From NCBI GenBank assembly GCA_946479475.1, contig CAMLGG010000130.1, positions 1 through 14,517 of the forward strand: 14,517 nucleotides of DNA, read 5' to 3'. The position numbers were made by a program, and so were the translations under genes. Shown here piece after piece: positions 1 through 9,039 of the stretch (positions are counted from its first letter, which is position 1; every line of letters begins with the position of its first letter). This stretch comes from an uncultured Ideonella sp. (GTDB lineage: Bacteria; Pseudomonadota; Gammaproteobacteria; Burkholderiales; Burkholderiaceae). Below the pieces are notes generated by a model. The model saw only the letters and a program-made list of their open reading frames with translations. It did no database searches and was not told the DNA's origin.

Positions 1-1
1 G

Positions 2-691
2 TTCCGCGGCAACCGGCTGCACCACAGCCGCTACGGCACGCACTACATGAACTCCTACCACAACCTGTGGGAGGACAACGAGAGCTACCTGAACCGCGGC
101 GGCCTGGCGCTGATGGAGGTGCGCGACCAGGTCGTGCGCAACAACCGCGCCTGGGGCAACACCGACCACGGGATCATGCTGCGCACCCTGCAGGATTCGG
201 TGGTCGAGAACAACGTCGTCGCCGGCAACGGCCGCGGCTTCTTCATCTACGACGTCGAGTACGCGCAGCTCAAGGGCAACCTGGTGGTGGGCAACCAGGT
301 CGGCGTCCACCTCTCGGCCGGCTCGACGCGCAACCTGGTCGACGGCAACGATTTCATCGGCAACCGCGAGCAGGTGCGCTACGTGGGCGCACGCGACGAG
401 ACCTGGGGCGGCGCCCTGGGCAACCACTGGGGCAACTACCTCGGCTGGGACCGCGACGGCAACGGCCGGGGCGACGTCCGCTACGAGGCCAACGACGTGG
501 TCGACCGGCTGCTGTGGCAGCACCCGGCTGCGCGGCTGCTGATGGCGAGCCCGGCCGTGCAGGCGCTTCGCCTGGTCGGCCAGCAGTTCCCGGTGCTGCG
601 CGTGCCGAGCGTGGTGGACCCTGCGCCGCGCATGCAGCCGGAACACCGGCAATGGAGTGAATGGAATGGAAAGCAGGCAGGCGGGCGCTGA
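2..691 (+). CDS. nosD: NosD, periplasmic copper-site maturation protein (3' part)
   Basis: The gene is cut by the left edge; the reading frame is open from base 2 and gives the last 229 residues, ending at TGA 689-691. NosD is a periplasmic right-handed beta-helix protein that works with the NosFY transporter in building the Cu-S cluster of nitrous oxide reductase NosZ. Seen here are beta-helix turns rich in Asn and Gly (repeated NN/GN steps such as VVENNVVAGNGRGF), an HYMNS segment typical of the family, then the conserved GNHWGNYLGWDRDGNG stretch and a C-terminal tail with LVGQQFPVLR and VVDPAPRM. The next gene, nosF, starts inside its last codons, so translation is probably coupled. The signal peptide and the start lie outside the window. 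Identity is secure from both sequence and neighbours. Confidence 0.95.
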   Translation, partial: FRGNRLHHSRYGTHYMNSYHNLWEDNESYLNRGGLALMEVRDQVVRNNRAWGNTDHGIMLRTLQDSVVENNVVAGNGRGFFIYDVEYAQLKGNLVVGNQVGVHLSAGSTRNLVDGNDFIGNREQVRYVGARDETWGGALGNHWGNYLGWDRDGNGRGDVRYEANDVVDRLLWQHPAARLLMASPAVQALRLVGQQFPVLRVPSVVDPAPRMQPEHRQWSEWNGKQAGGR

Positions 692-1604
692 CGCTGCGGC
701 GATCTCGCTGCGTGGCGTGGCCAAGCACTACGGCGCCGTGCGCGCGGTCGACGGTGTCGACCTGGACATCGGCCATGGCGAGGTCTTCGGCCTCATCGGG
801 CACAACGGCGCGGGCAAGAGCACGCTGTTCAAGATGATGCTCGGGCTGATCTCGCCCACGGCGGGCGAGGTGCGCGTGCTCGGCTGCCCGGTGGCCGGCG
901 TGCAGGCGCGCGAGGTGCGCCGATCCATCGGCTACCTGCCCGAGAACGTGGTGCTCTACGACAACCTGAACGGCCTGGAGACGCTGCGCTTCATGGCGCA
1001 GCTCAAGGGCGTGCCGGCCGCTGCTTGCGGGCCCGCGCTGGAGCGCGTGGGCCTCGACGGCGCGGCGGCGAAGCGGCCGGTGCGGGAGTACAGCAAGGGC
1101 ATGCGCCAGCGCCTCGGCTTCGCGCAGGCCTTGCTCGGGCGGCCGCGGGTGCTCTTCCTCGACGAGCCGACGACGGGCCTGGATCCGGACGCGATCCACG
1201 CCTTCTACGCCACGCTCGGCGAGCTGCGCGCGCAGGGCGTGACGATGGTGCTGAGCTCGCACATCCTGGCCGAGCTGCAGCAGCGGGTCGACCGGCTGGC
1301 GATCCTGGCCTCGGGCAAGGTGCAGGCGGTGGGCAGCGTGCAGGGCCTGCGCGAGCGCGCGGCGCTGCCGCTGAAGCTGGAGCTGCACAGCACCGAATCG
1401 GGCGCGGTGGTGGTGCGCAGCGTGCTGGCCTCGATGCCCGTGGCGCGGGCGGACTGGCAGGGCCACCGCGTGATCGCGCACTTCCCGCGCGAGGCCAAGA
1501 TGACGCTGCTGGCGGCCGTCTCCGGCCTGGGCAGCGCGGTGCTCGACCTGCAGATCCACGAGCCTTCGCTCGAAGACGTGTTCTTCGGCCTGGGCGGAGC
1601 CTGA
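666..1604 (+). CDS. nosF: NosF, ABC transporter ATP-binding subunit
   Basis: Cytoplasmic ATPase of the NosDFY complex, which powers delivery of a sulfur species (and probably supports copper handling) for NosZ cluster assembly. Counting from ATG 666 (312 residues), the Walker A GHNGAGKST is at 45-53, the ABC signature EYSKGMRQR at 141-149, Walker B RVLFLDEPTTGLD at 161-173 and the H-loop His at 199. The Q-loop region reads YLPEN, with Glu in place of Gln, as in many gliding/Nos-type ATPases. I chose ATG 666 because GGAG at 654-657 sits 8 bases upstream; a GTG at 657 would add three residues but overlaps that ribosome site. It overlaps nosD by 26 bases and is followed by nosY after 2 bases. 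Length is normal for the family. Confidence 0.95.
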   Translation: MESRQAGADAAAISLRGVAKHYGAVRAVDGVDLDIGHGEVFGLIGHNGAGKSTLFKMMLGLISPTAGEVRVLGCPVAGVQAREVRRSIGYLPENVVLYDNLNGLETLRFMAQLKGVPAAACGPALERVGLDGAAAKRPVREYSKGMRQRLGFAQALLGRPRVLFLDEPTTGLDPDAIHAFYATLGELRAQGVTMVLSSHILAELQQRVDRLAILASGKVQAVGSVQGLRERAALPLKLELHSTESGAVVVRSVLASMPVARADWQGHRVIAHFPREAKMTLLAAVSGLGSAVLDLQIHEPSLEDVFFGLGGA

Positions 1605-1606
1605 GC

Positions 1607-2422
1607 ATGGACGCCCGCCAGATCCTCACCGTCGCGCTGAAGGAGCTGCGAGACAGGCTGCGCAACCGCTGGGTGCTGGCGGTGGCGCTGGTCTTCACCG
1701 TCTTCGCCCTCGTCATCGCCTACTTCGGCGGCGCGCAGCAGGGCGCGGTCGGCCTGCGCTCGATCGAGTTCACCATCACCAGCCTGGTCAGCCTGGTGAT
1801 CTACCTCATCCCGCTCATCGCGCTGCTGCTGGGCTTCGACGCGATCGTCGGCGAGCGCGAACGCGGCTCGCTGGACCTGCTGCTCGCCCTGCCCATCACG
1901 CGGCTGGAACTGCTGCTCGGCAAGTACCTCGGCCTGGCCGCGGCGCTGAGCCTTTCGACGCTCACCGGCTTCGGCCTGGTGGCGGTGGCCCTGGCGACGC
2001 AGGTGGGCAGCGATGGGCTGGCCGCCTATGCCGGCTTCATGGCGAGCTCGGTGCTTCTGGGCCTGGCCTTCCTCAGCCTGGCGGTGATGCTCTCGGTCTT
2101 CGCCGCGGACCGCACGCGCGCCTCGGGCATGGCCATCGCGCTGTGGTTCTTCTTCGTGCTGGTGTTCGACCTGCTGCTGCTCGGCCTGCTGGTGGTCAGC
2201 GGCGGGCGCGTCGGCAGCGACTGGTTCCCCTACACGCTGCTGCTGAACCCGGCCGACGTGTTCCGCATCATGAACGTCTTCTCGCTCGACGACGTGCGCA
2301 GCCTCTACGGGCTGACCAGCATCGTGCCGCACGCGCTTGCCAAGCCCTGGCTGATGGGCCTGGTGATGCTCGGCTGGATCGTCGCGCCCCTGTCCATCGC
2401 CACCTGGAGATTCCGGCCATGA
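1607..2422 (+). CDS. nosY: NosY, ABC transporter permease
   Basis: Inner-membrane permease partner of NosF, contacting periplasmic NosD. The 271-residue product shows six hydrophobic segments at roughly 22-40, 57-77, 106-131, 142-165, 173-197 and 246-266. An amphipathic basic N-terminus (KELRDRLRNRW) precedes the first, and the cytoplasmic loop FDAIVGERERGSLDLLLALP after segment 2 is the hallmark of ABC-2-type permeases of this group. The motif LNPADVFRIMNVFS near 213-226 is typical of NosY. The ATG lies 2 bases after the nosF stop, with GGAG at 1596-1599 (7-base spacer) inside nosF. Its stop overlaps the nosL start in ATGA. Full length, nothing broken. Confidence 0.95.
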   Translation: MDARQILTVALKELRDRLRNRWVLAVALVFTVFALVIAYFGGAQQGAVGLRSIEFTITSLVSLVIYLIPLIALLLGFDAIVGERERGSLDLLLALPITRLELLLGKYLGLAAALSLSTLTGFGLVAVALATQVGSDGLAAYAGFMASSVLLGLAFLSLAVMLSVFAADRTRASGMAIALWFFFVLVFDLLLLGLLVVSGGRVGSDWFPYTLLLNPADVFRIMNVFSLDDVRSLYGLTSIVPHALAKPWLMGLVMLGWIVAPLSIATWRFRP

Positions 2423-2949
2423 CCCCCGACCGCCGCCGCCTGTTGTTCGCGGCCTGCGCCGCCCCGCTTGCCACCCTGTTCACCGGCTGCGATCGCGGCG
2501 ATGCGAAGGTCGCCCTGAAGCCCGCCGAGATCGTGCCCGGCACCACCTGCGACCTGGACGGCATGCTGCTCGCCGACTATCCCGGCCCCAAGGCGCAGAT
2601 CCACTACGTGGGCGCGGCCGCGCCGGTCTTCTGCTGCGACACGGTGGAGCTGTTCTCGCTGCTGCTCAAACCCGAGCAGGTGCGGCCGGTGGCCGCGGCC
2701 TACGTGCAGGACATGGCCCTGGCGGACTGGGAGCAGCCGCGCGGCCACTGGATCGATGCGAGGACCAGCTTCTACGTGGTGGGCAGCAAGCGCGATGGCT
2801 CCATGGGGCCGACCTTCGCGAGCTTCGCCCAGGAGTCCTCCGCGAAGGATTTCGCGGGCCGTCACGGCGGCAAGGTGCTTCGCTTTGCGGACATCACGCC
2901 GGAGATGGCAGACCTCAGCGGCGGGGCTCAGCACGACACGCGGATGTAG
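2419..2949 (+). CDS. nosL: NosL, copper-binding lipoprotein of the nos operon
   Basis: NosL is an outer-membrane or periplasmic Cu(I) chaperone that supplies copper to the NosZ assembly machinery. The 176-residue product has an Arg-rich n-region (DRRR), a short hydrophobic stretch and a lipobox-like LFTG-C24; Phe at -3 is less usual than Leu but a lipoprotein is still the best reading. Conserved family features are C44-DLDGM49, DYPGPKAQIHY at 53-63, CCDT at 72-75, M99, H110-W111 and GSMGP at 127-131. The Cys, Met and His in these motifs are the likely copper ligands, though I cannot say which are used. GGAG at 2406-2409 lies 9 bases before ATG 2419, which overlaps the nosY stop by 4 bases. 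No nosX/apbE gene follows; the operon ends here, facing a NarL-type gene. Confidence 0.95.
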   Translation: MTPDRRRLLFAACAAPLATLFTGCDRGDAKVALKPAEIVPGTTCDLDGMLLADYPGPKAQIHYVGAAAPVFCCDTVELFSLLLKPEQVRPVAAAYVQDMALADWEQPRGHWIDARTSFYVVGSKRDGSMGPTFASFAQESSAKDFAGRHGGKVLRFADITPEMADLSGGAQHDTRM

Positions 2950-2962
2950 CCGCCTGCCCCGG

Positions 2963-3628
2963 TCAGGAGGTGATCCCGCAGCCCGCCGCGAACACCGCCG
3001 CCTGCACCCGGGACTTCAGGTTCAGCTTGCGCAGCAGGTGCTGCACGTGGATCTTCACCGTCGCCTCGGTGATGTCGAGCGACCGGGCGATCTCCTTGTT
3101 CGACAGGCCGTTGGCCACGAGCTGCACGATCTCGCGCTCTCGAGGCGACAGCGCCGCCAGCGGGTCGACCGGCGCGGCCACCGCCTCCGGCTGGGAGGCC
3201 GAGCGCAAGGCGCCGATGAGCTTGGCCGTGAGCTCGGGGCTCACCACCGACTCCCCGCGCACGCAGCGCTTGATCGCGTCGACCAGCGCATCGCCTTCGA
3301 TGGTCTTCAGCACGTAGCCGCTGGCGCCCGACTTCAGCGCGGCGGCGAGATCGTCCTCGTCCTCGCTCACGGTGAGCATCAGCACCTTCGCCCCCGGCGC
3401 GGCCTGCTGCAGGCCCGGCAGCGCCTCGATGCCGCGCACGCCGGGCAGGTGGTTGTCCAGCAGGATGAGGTCGGGCTGCAGCTCGGCCGCGCGGCGCTGG
3501 GCCTCGTCGGCGTTGCCGGCCTCGCCGGCCACTTCCAGCGCGTCGCCGTGCAAGGACAGCAGCGCGATCAGGCCGCGGCGGAACAGCGTGTGGTCGTCGA
3601 CGACGAGAAGGCGGATCGGAGAGGGCAT
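2963..3628 (-). CDS. NarL-type response regulator (REC + LuxR HTH)
   Basis: Two-component response regulator of the NarL/FixJ group, 221 residues. The receiver domain (about 5-120) has the acidic pair D11-D12, phospho-acceptor D58 (LILLDNHLPG), T86 and K108, so phosphorylation chemistry looks intact. A linker of about 35 residues leads to a LuxR-type helix-turn-helix at 158-215 (LSPREREIVQLVANG, then NKEIA and TVKIHVQHLL). The upstream gene on the same strand, 16 bases away, encodes a NarX-like kinase, making a kinase-regulator operon; AGGAG stands 8 bases before the ATG, between the two genes. It is convergent with nosL, with 13 bases between stops, so it probably regulates denitrification genes in response to nitrate/nitrite. 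NarL is the best name by context, but other NarL-family members (DnrN/NarR-like) cannot be excluded. Confidence 0.88.
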   Translation of the reverse strand: MPSPIRLLVVDDHTLFRRGLIALLSLHGDALEVAGEAGNADEAQRRAAELQPDLILLDNHLPGVRGIEALPGLQQAAPGAKVLMLTVSEDEDDLAAALKSGASGYVLKTIEGDALVDAIKRCVRGESVVSPELTAKLIGALRSASQPEAVAAPVDPLAALSPREREIVQLVANGLSNKEIARSLDITEATVKIHVQHLLRKLNLKSRVQAAVFAAGCGITS

Positions 3629-3644
3629 CGAAGGGACTCCTCGT

Positions 3645-5504
3645 TCAGGCCTGCACGGCCTCGGGCTCGGGCTCGACGCTCAGCACCACGCGCGTCCCCT
3701 GCCCCGGCGCCGATTGCCACTGCACCTGGGCGCCGATGCGTGACGCCCGCTCGCGCATGATGCGCAGGCCCACGTGGCCCTCGCCGGCGTCCGCCGCGGG
3801 ATCGAAGCCGCGGCCGTCGTCCTCGACCTCGAAGCGCCAGCCCGGCCCGCGATGCACCTTGAGCCGCACCTGCGTGGCGTGGGCGTGCTTGCGGACGTTC
3901 CACAACGCCTCCTGCACCACGTGCAGCACCTGCACCTGCACGTCCTGCGGCAGCGGGATGCCGTCGCCCTCGACCTGCAACGTCGCGTCGATGCCGGCCT
4001 GGTGGCGGAACTTCTGCAGCGTGGTGGCCAGCGCCTGGGTGATGTCCTCGACGTCGGTGCGGGTGCGAAAGTGCAGCAGCAGCTCGCGCACGTCGCCATA
4101 GCACTCGCGCACGCCGGCATCGAGCTCGTCGACGATGCGGTCTTCCGCCGCCTCGTCGGCCTTGCGGCGCGCGCCGCGCAGCAGCTGCACCTGGATCTTC
4201 AGGAAGGCCAGCGACTGCGCGATGGAGTCGTGCAGCTCGCGCGCCAGCAGCGTGCGCTCGGCCGCGATGGCCGCCTCCTTCTCGGCGGCGGCCACGCGCA
4301 GGCTCTCCATGCCGCCGGCGAGGTGGCTGGCCACGATCTCCAGCAGCGAACGGATCTCCTCCGAGGGCTCGATGGCTTCGCGCCAGAAGCAGTCGATCTC
4401 GCCCAGCAGGCGCTGGTGAAGCCGCACCGGCACGGTCATCACCGTGGCGAAGCCCGCCTGGTGGCAGTACGGCAGGCCGGCATCGGTGACCGGGTGGATG
4501 GCGATGCTCCTGGGCGCGGCGCCCGCCACCGCCGGCAGGCCGCAATGGCAGGCCTTGGAGGCGATGCAGTGCTCGGCCTCGGCCATCGCCGGCGGAAGGC
4601 CGTCGTGGCCCAGCAGCATGAAGCGCTCGCCCGCCTCGCCCACCCAGCGAACGGCCACCGCATCGGCGCCGGCCAGCGGGCGGGCCTGGCGCGCCACGCC
4701 GCGGGCCAGCGCGGGCAGGTCCTCCGCCCCGGCGACCACGTTGCTCAGCTCGTACAGGCCGGCCAGCCGCTCGCGCTTGAGCTCCAGGCTCGCGGTCTTC
4801 TCCGCGATGCGGCTCTCCAGGCTGCGGTACAGCGCCTGCAGCCGCGCGGCCATGGCGTTGAAGCCGCCGCCGAGCTGGCCGAATTCGTCCTGCCGCGAGT
4901 CATCGACGCGGGCCTCGAAATCGCCGGCGCGAACCTGGTCCACGGCGGCGGCCAGGCGCTTGAGGGGATCGAGCACCAGCAGGTGCGTCGCATACATCAC
5001 CAGCACCGCGCCGCCCACCGCCAGGCCGATCATCGTGAGCTGGAAGCCGCGCTGCAGGCTCGTCCAGTACGACAGCCTCTCCTCGATCGCGGAGACGAAG
5101 GTGTCGACGTGCTGGACCATCTTCCCGACCTGGGTGAAGTCGGCCGCCTCGCGGCGCAGGACCGCAGCGCGCACGCCGGCCCAATCCGCCTGCACGTCGG
5201 CGAAGGCCTCGCGCACCTCGCCGTGCCAGGGCACGAACAGCGGCCGCGCCGGGTCTCCGTGGCGCAGCAATGCAAGCGTCGCATCCATCTGCTCGATCCG
5301 GGCGCCCAGGGGCGCGCCGTCGACGGTGCTTTCGGCCGCCAGCCGCCAGCTCATCATCCGCAGCCGTCCGGCCTCGTTGACCGCCGCCGCGCCGCCCTCG
5401 AGCTGCCAGGTGACCCACAGCGTGAAGGCGATCGAGACCAGCGCGACCGACAGGAAGGCCGCGCCGGTCGCGACGAGCTTGGAGGCGAGCGTCCAGGTGC
5501 GCAT
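3645..5504 (-). CDS. NarX/NarQ-type nitrate/nitrite sensor histidine kinase
   Basis: Membrane histidine kinase of 619 residues. TM1 is at about 11-33 and TM2 at about 155-178, enclosing a periplasmic domain that starts with NEAGRLRMMSWRL (43-55). This matches the P-box of NarX/NarQ, whose Arg binds nitrate between the helices of the dimer. A HAMP domain follows (about 175-230), a coiled segment, a GAF-like central region with a Cys cluster (C313, C319, C321, then C347 and C372), the HisKA_3 phospho-His H425 in ARELHDSIAQ, N536 in the N-box (EALWNVRKHA), the G1 box DDGRGF at 562-567 and G2 GHVGL at 576-580. All catalytic residues are present. The start is the ATG after an upstream segment with no clear ribosome site. 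Its partner regulator lies 16 bases downstream. Whether it is strictly NarX or NarQ cannot be told from sequence alone. Confidence 0.9.
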   Translation of the reverse strand: MRTWTLASKLVATGAAFLSVALVSIAFTLWVTWQLEGGAAAVNEAGRLRMMSWRLAAESTVDGAPLGARIEQMDATLALLRHGDPARPLFVPWHGEVREAFADVQADWAGVRAAVLRREAADFTQVGKMVQHVDTFVSAIEERLSYWTSLQRGFQLTMIGLAVGGAVLVMYATHLLVLDPLKRLAAAVDQVRAGDFEARVDDSRQDEFGQLGGGFNAMAARLQALYRSLESRIAEKTASLELKRERLAGLYELSNVVAGAEDLPALARGVARQARPLAGADAVAVRWVGEAGERFMLLGHDGLPPAMAEAEHCIASKACHCGLPAVAGAAPRSIAIHPVTDAGLPYCHQAGFATVMTVPVRLHQRLLGEIDCFWREAIEPSEEIRSLLEIVASHLAGGMESLRVAAAEKEAAIAAERTLLARELHDSIAQSLAFLKIQVQLLRGARRKADEAAEDRIVDELDAGVRECYGDVRELLLHFRTRTDVEDITQALATTLQKFRHQAGIDATLQVEGDGIPLPQDVQVQVLHVVQEALWNVRKHAHATQVRLKVHRGPGWRFEVEDDGRGFDPAADAGEGHVGLRIMRERASRIGAQVQWQSAPGQGTRVVLSVEPEPEAVQA

Positions 5505-5547
5505 GCCGGCATGGTGGCAGCACGCGCCGCCGGCACCTTGATGTTGG

Positions 5548-7248
<1,701 letters not shown>

Positions 7249-7296
7249 GCCGCCACCATAGCAAGCGGCGAGCCGGCCGGGCCCGATGCAAGCCGA

Positions 7297-7605
7297 TCAG
7301 GCCGCGCCCGGGTTCTTCAGGCCCAGCACCTCGATGGGTTCGATGGACGGCGGGCCGGCGAAGAGCTCCGGCGCCCGGGCCATCAGCGCCTGCGCGATGG
7401 GGCCGGTGAGGTGGGCCTGGCGGCCGGCCTCGTCGTGGAAGGCGTCGAAGACGCCGAAGGTCGTGGGCGACAGCTTCAGGGCGAACCAGATCGGCGTGGC
7501 GGGTTCGTCGCGCGCCATGGCCAGCGCGGCCTGGAGGAAGCGGGCGACCTCGTCCTCCTTGCCGGGCTGGGCTTCGAGGCGGGCAAACAGCGCGAGCTTG
7601 ATCAT
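7297..7605 (-). CDS. ABM-fold putative quinol monooxygenase
   Basis: A 102-residue protein of the antibiotic-biosynthesis-monooxygenase (ABM, dimeric alpha/beta-barrel) fold. Seen are the N-terminal strand IKLALFARLEAQPGKEDEV, a helix with FLQAALAMARDEPAT, the strand PIWFALKLSPTTFGVFDAFHDEAGRQAHL and a C-terminal LFAGPPSIEPIEVLGLK, all typical of YgiN-like small oxygenases or their relatives. The substrate is unknown; the group includes quinol and anthrone oxygenases and many uncharacterised stress proteins. ATG 7605 has an excellent AAGGAG ribosome site 7-8 bases upstream. The frame stays open far upstream, but that extension would run antisense through the neighbouring regulator and is rejected. 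It is divergent from the GlxA-type regulator, with 111 bases between starts, so the regulator may control it. Confidence 0.85.
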   Translation of the reverse strand: MIKLALFARLEAQPGKEDEVARFLQAALAMARDEPATPIWFALKLSPTTFGVFDAFHDEAGRQAHLTGPIAQALMARAPELFAGPPSIEPIEVLGLKNPGAA

Positions 7606-7681
7606 CGAATCTCTCCTTGGGTGGGGGTTCGTCGGCATTCCCGACGGCCGCCAGTGTGGTCGCGCCCGCCCTTCGGGGCCA

Positions 7682-7709
7682 TTGTCGTGAATGACAACTT
7701 CGATATCAT
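7682..7709 (+). promoter_or_regulatory. sigma70-like promoter and inverted repeat before the GlxA-type regulator
   Basis: TTGTCG (7682-7687) and TATCAT (7704-7709), separated by 16 bases, resemble a sigma70 -35/-10 pair directing transcription rightwards. The -35 box overlaps a perfect inverted repeat TTGTC-N6-GACAA (7682-7697), a good candidate operator. The expected transcription start, about 7 bases after the -10 box, falls at or next to ATG 7717, so the regulator may be translated from a leaderless mRNA. A second, weaker repeat, GTCGG-N5-CCGAC (7631-7645), lies nearer the divergent monooxygenase gene. No equally good promoter is visible for that gene. Confidence 0.45.
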
Positions 7710-7716
7710 TTGCGCC

Positions 7717-8676
7717 ATGCAGCTCGCGGTGCTTGCCATCGATGGCGTGTTCGACACCGGCCTGGCCGCGGTGATGGACACCTTCGCCACCGCCAACGAG
7801 CTCGCGGCCGCGCAGGGCCTGAAGATCCCGCGCTTCGAGGCGGCCGTGGTCGGCGTGCGGCGGCGCGTCCGCACGGCCCTGGGCCTTCAGGTGCCGGTGC
7901 AGCCTGCGGCCTCGGTGGCCCGGCCCGACTGGGTGGTGCTGCCCGCGCCGGGCACCAAGATGCCCGACACCCTGCTGCCCGCGCTGGCCCGGCGGGACAC
8001 GCGCGACGCCGTCTCGGCACTGCAGGCCTGGCATGCCGGCGGCGCCCGCGTGGCGGCGGCGTGCATCGGCGGCTTCCTGCTGGCCGAGTCGGGCCTGCTC
8101 GACGGCGAGGAGGCCACCACCACCTGGTGGCTGGGGCCGCTGTTCCGCCAGCGCTATCCGGCCGTGAAGCTGGACGAGTCCCGCATGCTCGTGCCCTCGG
8201 GCGACTTCGTCACCGCCGGCGCGGCCATCGGCCACCTCGATCTCGCGCTGTGGCTGGTGCGCCAGGCCAGTCCCGAACTGGCCGCGGTGGTGGCGCGCTA
8301 CCTGTTGGTCGATGCGCGGCCTTCACAGGCGGCCTACATGATCCCGGACCATCTCGCGCATGCCGACCCGCTGGTGCAGCGCTTCGAGCGCTGGGCGCGG
8401 GCGCGGCTGGACCAGGGCTTCTCGCTGGACGCCGCGGCCAATGCACTGGCCACGAGCAAGCGCACCCTGCAACGGCGCCTGGAGGCGGTCCTGGGCAAGT
8501 CGCCGCTGGCCTACTTCCAGGACCTGCGGGTCGAGCGCGCGGTGCACCTGCTGCGCACCACCCCGGCCGACATCGAGGCCATCGCGGCCGAGGTCGGCTA
8601 CGCGGACGGCGTCACGCTGCGCAGCCTGCTGCGCAAGCGGCTGGGCCGCGGCGTGCGCGAGCTGCGGGCCCGCTGA
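7717..8676 (+). CDS. GlxA-family AraC-type transcriptional regulator
   Basis: Regulator of 319 residues with two domains. Residues 1-190 form a DJ-1/PfpI-like amidotransferase-fold domain: start AVLAIDGVFDTGLAAVMDTF, nucleophile-elbow Cys C116 in VAAACIGGFLLAESGLL, the TTWW motif at 135-138 and SGDFVTAGAAIGHLDLAL at 161-178. In GlxA regulators this domain senses an effector rather than acting as a protease. Residues about 225-316 carry the AraC double helix-turn-helix, with LDAAANALATSKRTLQRRL (first HTH) and IEAIAAEVGYADGVTLRSLLRKRLG (second HTH). ATG 7717 was chosen because the protein begins exactly where family members do; there is no Shine-Dalgarno sequence before it. It is divergent from the ABM protein gene, a likely target. 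Its stop lies one base from the end of the convergent small gene. Confidence 0.9.
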   Translation: MQLAVLAIDGVFDTGLAAVMDTFATANELAAAQGLKIPRFEAAVVGVRRRVRTALGLQVPVQPAASVARPDWVVLPAPGTKMPDTLLPALARRDTRDAVSALQAWHAGGARVAAACIGGFLLAESGLLDGEEATTTWWLGPLFRQRYPAVKLDESRMLVPSGDFVTAGAAIGHLDLALWLVRQASPELAAVVARYLLVDARPSQAAYMIPDHLAHADPLVQRFERWARARLDQGFSLDAAANALATSKRTLQRRLEAVLGKSPLAYFQDLRVERAVHLLRTTPADIEAIAAEVGYADGVTLRSLLRKRLGRGVRELRAR

Positions 8677-8677
8677 A

Positions 8678-8992
8678 TCAGCGGCGACTGCGGCTGCGGC
8701 GCTGCAGGCGCATCAGCAGCCGGCCCGCGGCCGCGGCCACCTTCGGCTGGTCCTCGAACTGGCCGTGCTCGGTGAAGTAGCGGTTGGCCAGCGCCTCGGC
8801 CAAGGCCGGCGGCTGGGTGTGGTCGTCGGGCAGGCGCGCCAGCGGGCAGCCGGCCAGCGCCTGGCGCAGGCGCTTGGCGAACAGCCGGTAGGCCACGGGG
8901 TCGATGGGCTCGGGGCCGTGTTCCATCTGCTGCAGGCGATGGGCGAGGTCGAGCACGTACAAGGTCTGGCCGGAGGAGGGGATGGCAGGCAT
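8678..8992 (-). CDS. hypothetical protein, small and basic
   Basis: I do not recognise this 104-residue protein. It has no signal peptide or membrane segment. It looks mostly helical, with a segment DPVAYRLFAKRLRQAL (31-46), a Pro-containing turn at about 54-62, and a second helix PALAEALANRYF (62-73). The C-terminus is strongly basic (MRLQRRSRSRR), which could bind nucleic acid or simply be a tail. The frame is bounded by a stop six codons upstream of ATG 8992 with no other ATG, GTG or TTG between, which supports this start, although no ribosome site is evident. It is the last gene of a same-strand run that begins with the desulfurase fusion, but a hairpin at 9020-9039 separates it from the gene before. 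It converges with the GlxA-type regulator, one base apart. Confidence 0.6.
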   Translation of the reverse strand: MPAIPSSGQTLYVLDLAHRLQQMEHGPEPIDPVAYRLFAKRLRQALAGCPLARLPDDHTQPPALAEALANRYFTEHGQFEDQPKVAAAAGRLLMRLQRRSRSRR

Positions 8993-9019
8993 CGGCAGGT
9001 CGGTCGGTCAACTGGCGTA

Positions 9020-9039
9020 AGGGTCCGTCAGCGGACCCT
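9020..9039 (-). terminator. 8-bp hairpin after the HExxH gene, possible terminator
   Basis: AGGGTCCG (9020-9027) and CGGACCCT (9032-9039) form a perfect 8-bp GC-rich stem around a four-base loop. It lies 46 bases beyond the stop of the HExxH protein gene (- strand) and 28 bases before the next start. Only two T residues follow in the - direction, so it is not a canonical intrinsic terminator; it could attenuate transcription, stabilise the 3' end, or act as a protein-binding palindrome. Confidence 0.35.

Noticed and set aside
354..1559. A 401-codon - strand frame opposite nosD and nosF
   Set aside because: No domain motif and shadow-type composition; nosD/nosF on the + strand are clear.
7606..8235. 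N-terminal extension of the ABM-fold protein
   Set aside because: It would run antisense through the GlxA-type gene, and ATG 7605 has a strong AAGGAG ribosome site.
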